From NCBI GenBank assembly GCA_013076295.1, contig RQOL01000876.1:3100001-3164000 (forward strand): 64,000 bases of DNA. Reading direction: 5' to 3'. The notes beneath the pieces were generated by a model that saw nothing but the letters and a program-made list of their open reading frames with translations, had not been told where the DNA came from and did no database searches. Made by a program: the position numbers and the translations under genes. Positions 63,301 to 64,000 of the stretch are shown here, in pieces (the first letter of the stretch is position 1; each line of letters begins with the position of its first letter). The DNA comes from Sanderia malayensis (taxonomy: Eukaryota; Cnidaria; Scyphozoa; Semaeostomeae; Pelagiidae).

Positions 63301-64000
63301 GGTCATTGTTAAACTCTCTTTTCGCTGCATGATATGAACTGAACGCCAGCTCATAATGCTGAACAAGGAATGCCAGATCACCAAGCTTACGTTGTTGCAA
63401 TTCTGGTGAATCAACGTGATAGCTAAAGCGAAGTAAAAGAAAACAACATCAAGTTCGATGAAAATAATACCCATTTATACAAACTCAGCATTATTAGCTA
63501 TTAGAAAATCGTAGCGTTGATCACGAGCAGCTGTTTTAAGAGCCTAATCACACAAGAGAGGGTTGAAGAAGCAAATTCTTTAAAGTCGTTTTATCACCGA
63601 TATTAGTTTGTTTCCCAATCCCTTGCTCTGGCTGTTTGCTTAAACTTTATATCATACATGGAGTAGGTACTGAAGAAATCAAATTTTGAAATAGACTGAA
63701 AAATGACTCACAAGGAGTCGAATTATACTAAATAGGTCCTACTGATCACGTTGAGACAATTCCCAGCTCTCTAGGAGTAATGGTTCGTGGACCCAGATTT
63801 CCCGCGGATAGCTATTTAAACTTTCTATCATACATGAAGTGGGTACTGAAAAAAACAAATTTTGAAATAGACTGAAAAATGACTCACAACGAGTCGAATT
63901 ATACTAAATAGGTCCTACTGATCACGTTGAGACAATTCCCAGCTCTCTAGGAGTCATGGTTCGGGGACCCAGATTTCCCGGGGATAGCTATTTAAACTTT
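57214..64000 (-). CDS. TRAPPC8: TRAPPC8, C-terminal part (5' end off window)
   Basis: This is a subunit of the TRAPPIII tethering complex (Rab1 exchange, ER-Golgi traffic and autophagy). Visible exons match vertebrate TRAPPC8 in order. They are LQQRKLGDLAFLVQHYELAF and REFNNDHAWIYFAGAL (about 63270-63420), then DLRSALLLEQAAHCYLQNN and IRKYAFHMILAGHRFSKAVQ (62600-62735). Next come VVFVNPLKVPLNLLNLHLLW (about 61290-61360), PLAVKGCRLNATKKERMAI (about 60700-60760) and MMNFPVTLLCGEVRMTQFVF (about 60165-60224). LLPGEEISVPVWIHGIATPG VHELDYLFYYEPEKP follows in pieces (59850-59960). The last exon carries CWIGKTRRNLKLGPFS and LHPGLYNLNGFEIHRV and ends ALLDL at 57214. Roughly the N-terminal 600 residues are beyond the right edge. 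Introns carry several simple and tandem repeats. Confidence 0.94.
58241..58303. repeat. G-rich ~19-bp tandem repeat with CACGTG E-boxes
   Basis: Three imperfect units of about GTGGGGGGATGAGGCTCAC form CACGTG E-boxes at 58277-58282 and 58296-58301. It lies in a TRAPPC8 intron and stands out in an AT-rich window. Confidence 0.75.
60335..60398. repeat. (CTAT)n microsatellite, about 16 copies
   Basis: An uninterrupted CTAT tetranucleotide run in a TRAPPC8 intron. It is likely length-polymorphic. Confidence 0.97.
63630..64000. repeat. ~176-bp tandem array, related to the 184-bp array
   Basis: Two units are visible, with TTTTGAAATAGAC at 63684 and again at 63860 (period 176 bp). A third copy begins at the edge, so the array continues off the window. 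It lies in a TRAPPC8 intron or the 5' part of that gene. Shared motifs with the array at 40881-41986 are TTTTGAAATAGACYGAAA, AGTCGAA, CTGATCANNTTGAGACAA and CAGCTCTCTAGGA, in the same order and with similar spacing. Confidence 0.93.

Overview
This is a gene-dense, AT-rich, intron-containing animal nuclear sequence. Twelve multi-exon genes plus one intronless gene fit in 64 kb. They use standard GT-AG introns, mostly 50-500 bp, and encode animal-type proteins (MTBP, PEDS1, SLC9A8, ANKRD49, PLEKHG4-like RhoGEF, BTB-BACK-Kelch, paired-like homeodomain). A small-genome invertebrate deuterostome such as an ascidian tunicate fits best, but the species is inferred from gene content and compactness only.

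Layout, left to right. 1-5096 (-): MCM4, with its last exons off the left edge. 5253-6015: a six-unit minisatellite with telomere-like TAACCC tracts that fills nearly the whole shared 5' region of MCM4 and the divergent ANKRD49 (+, 6091-6823). 6967-8043 (-): an intronless core-1 galactosyltransferase-like gene. 8276-8716: a hAT-type MITE. 9068-13314 (-): an EF-hand protein gene with a perfect 93-bp palindrome in an intron. 14000-17406 (-): an ankyrin-repeat plus coiled-coil gene (ANKRD26-like) with an X-box upstream. 17903-22097 (-): SLC9A8 (NHE8), with an apparent U12-type AT-AA intron and a GC-AG intron. 22577-28037 (-): MTBP, containing a small MITE. 28726-29895 (-): a Q50 paired-like homeobox gene, followed by 2.5 kb without genes. 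32377-44507 (-): a PLEKHG4/puratrophin-like RhoGEF whose 4.5-kb first intron holds a 184-bp tandem array and a TA-flanked MITE. 45403-46795 (+): PEDS1. 47428-49745 (+): a Kelch-like protein gene. 50635-55156 (-): UBA2, sharing a 169-bp divergent promoter with a flavin monooxygenase (+, 55326-56857). 57214-64000 (-): TRAPPC8, with its N-terminal exons off the right edge.

The genes do not form one pathway. MCM4 and MTBP both serve DNA replication (CMG helicase and origin firing), and the ANKRD26-like and EF-hand genes have promoter motifs that could fit ciliary regulation. The rest are housekeeping or signalling genes in divergent and convergent pairs. No complete transposase, CRISPR array, rRNA, viral gene or prokaryote-like operon was seen.

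The most interesting structures are non-coding: the telomere-like hairpin minisatellite acting as a divergent promoter region, the U12 AT-AA intron in SLC9A8, the perfect 93-bp inverted repeat, and a diverged ~180-bp tandem-repeat family shared by introns of two different genes about 22 kb apart.
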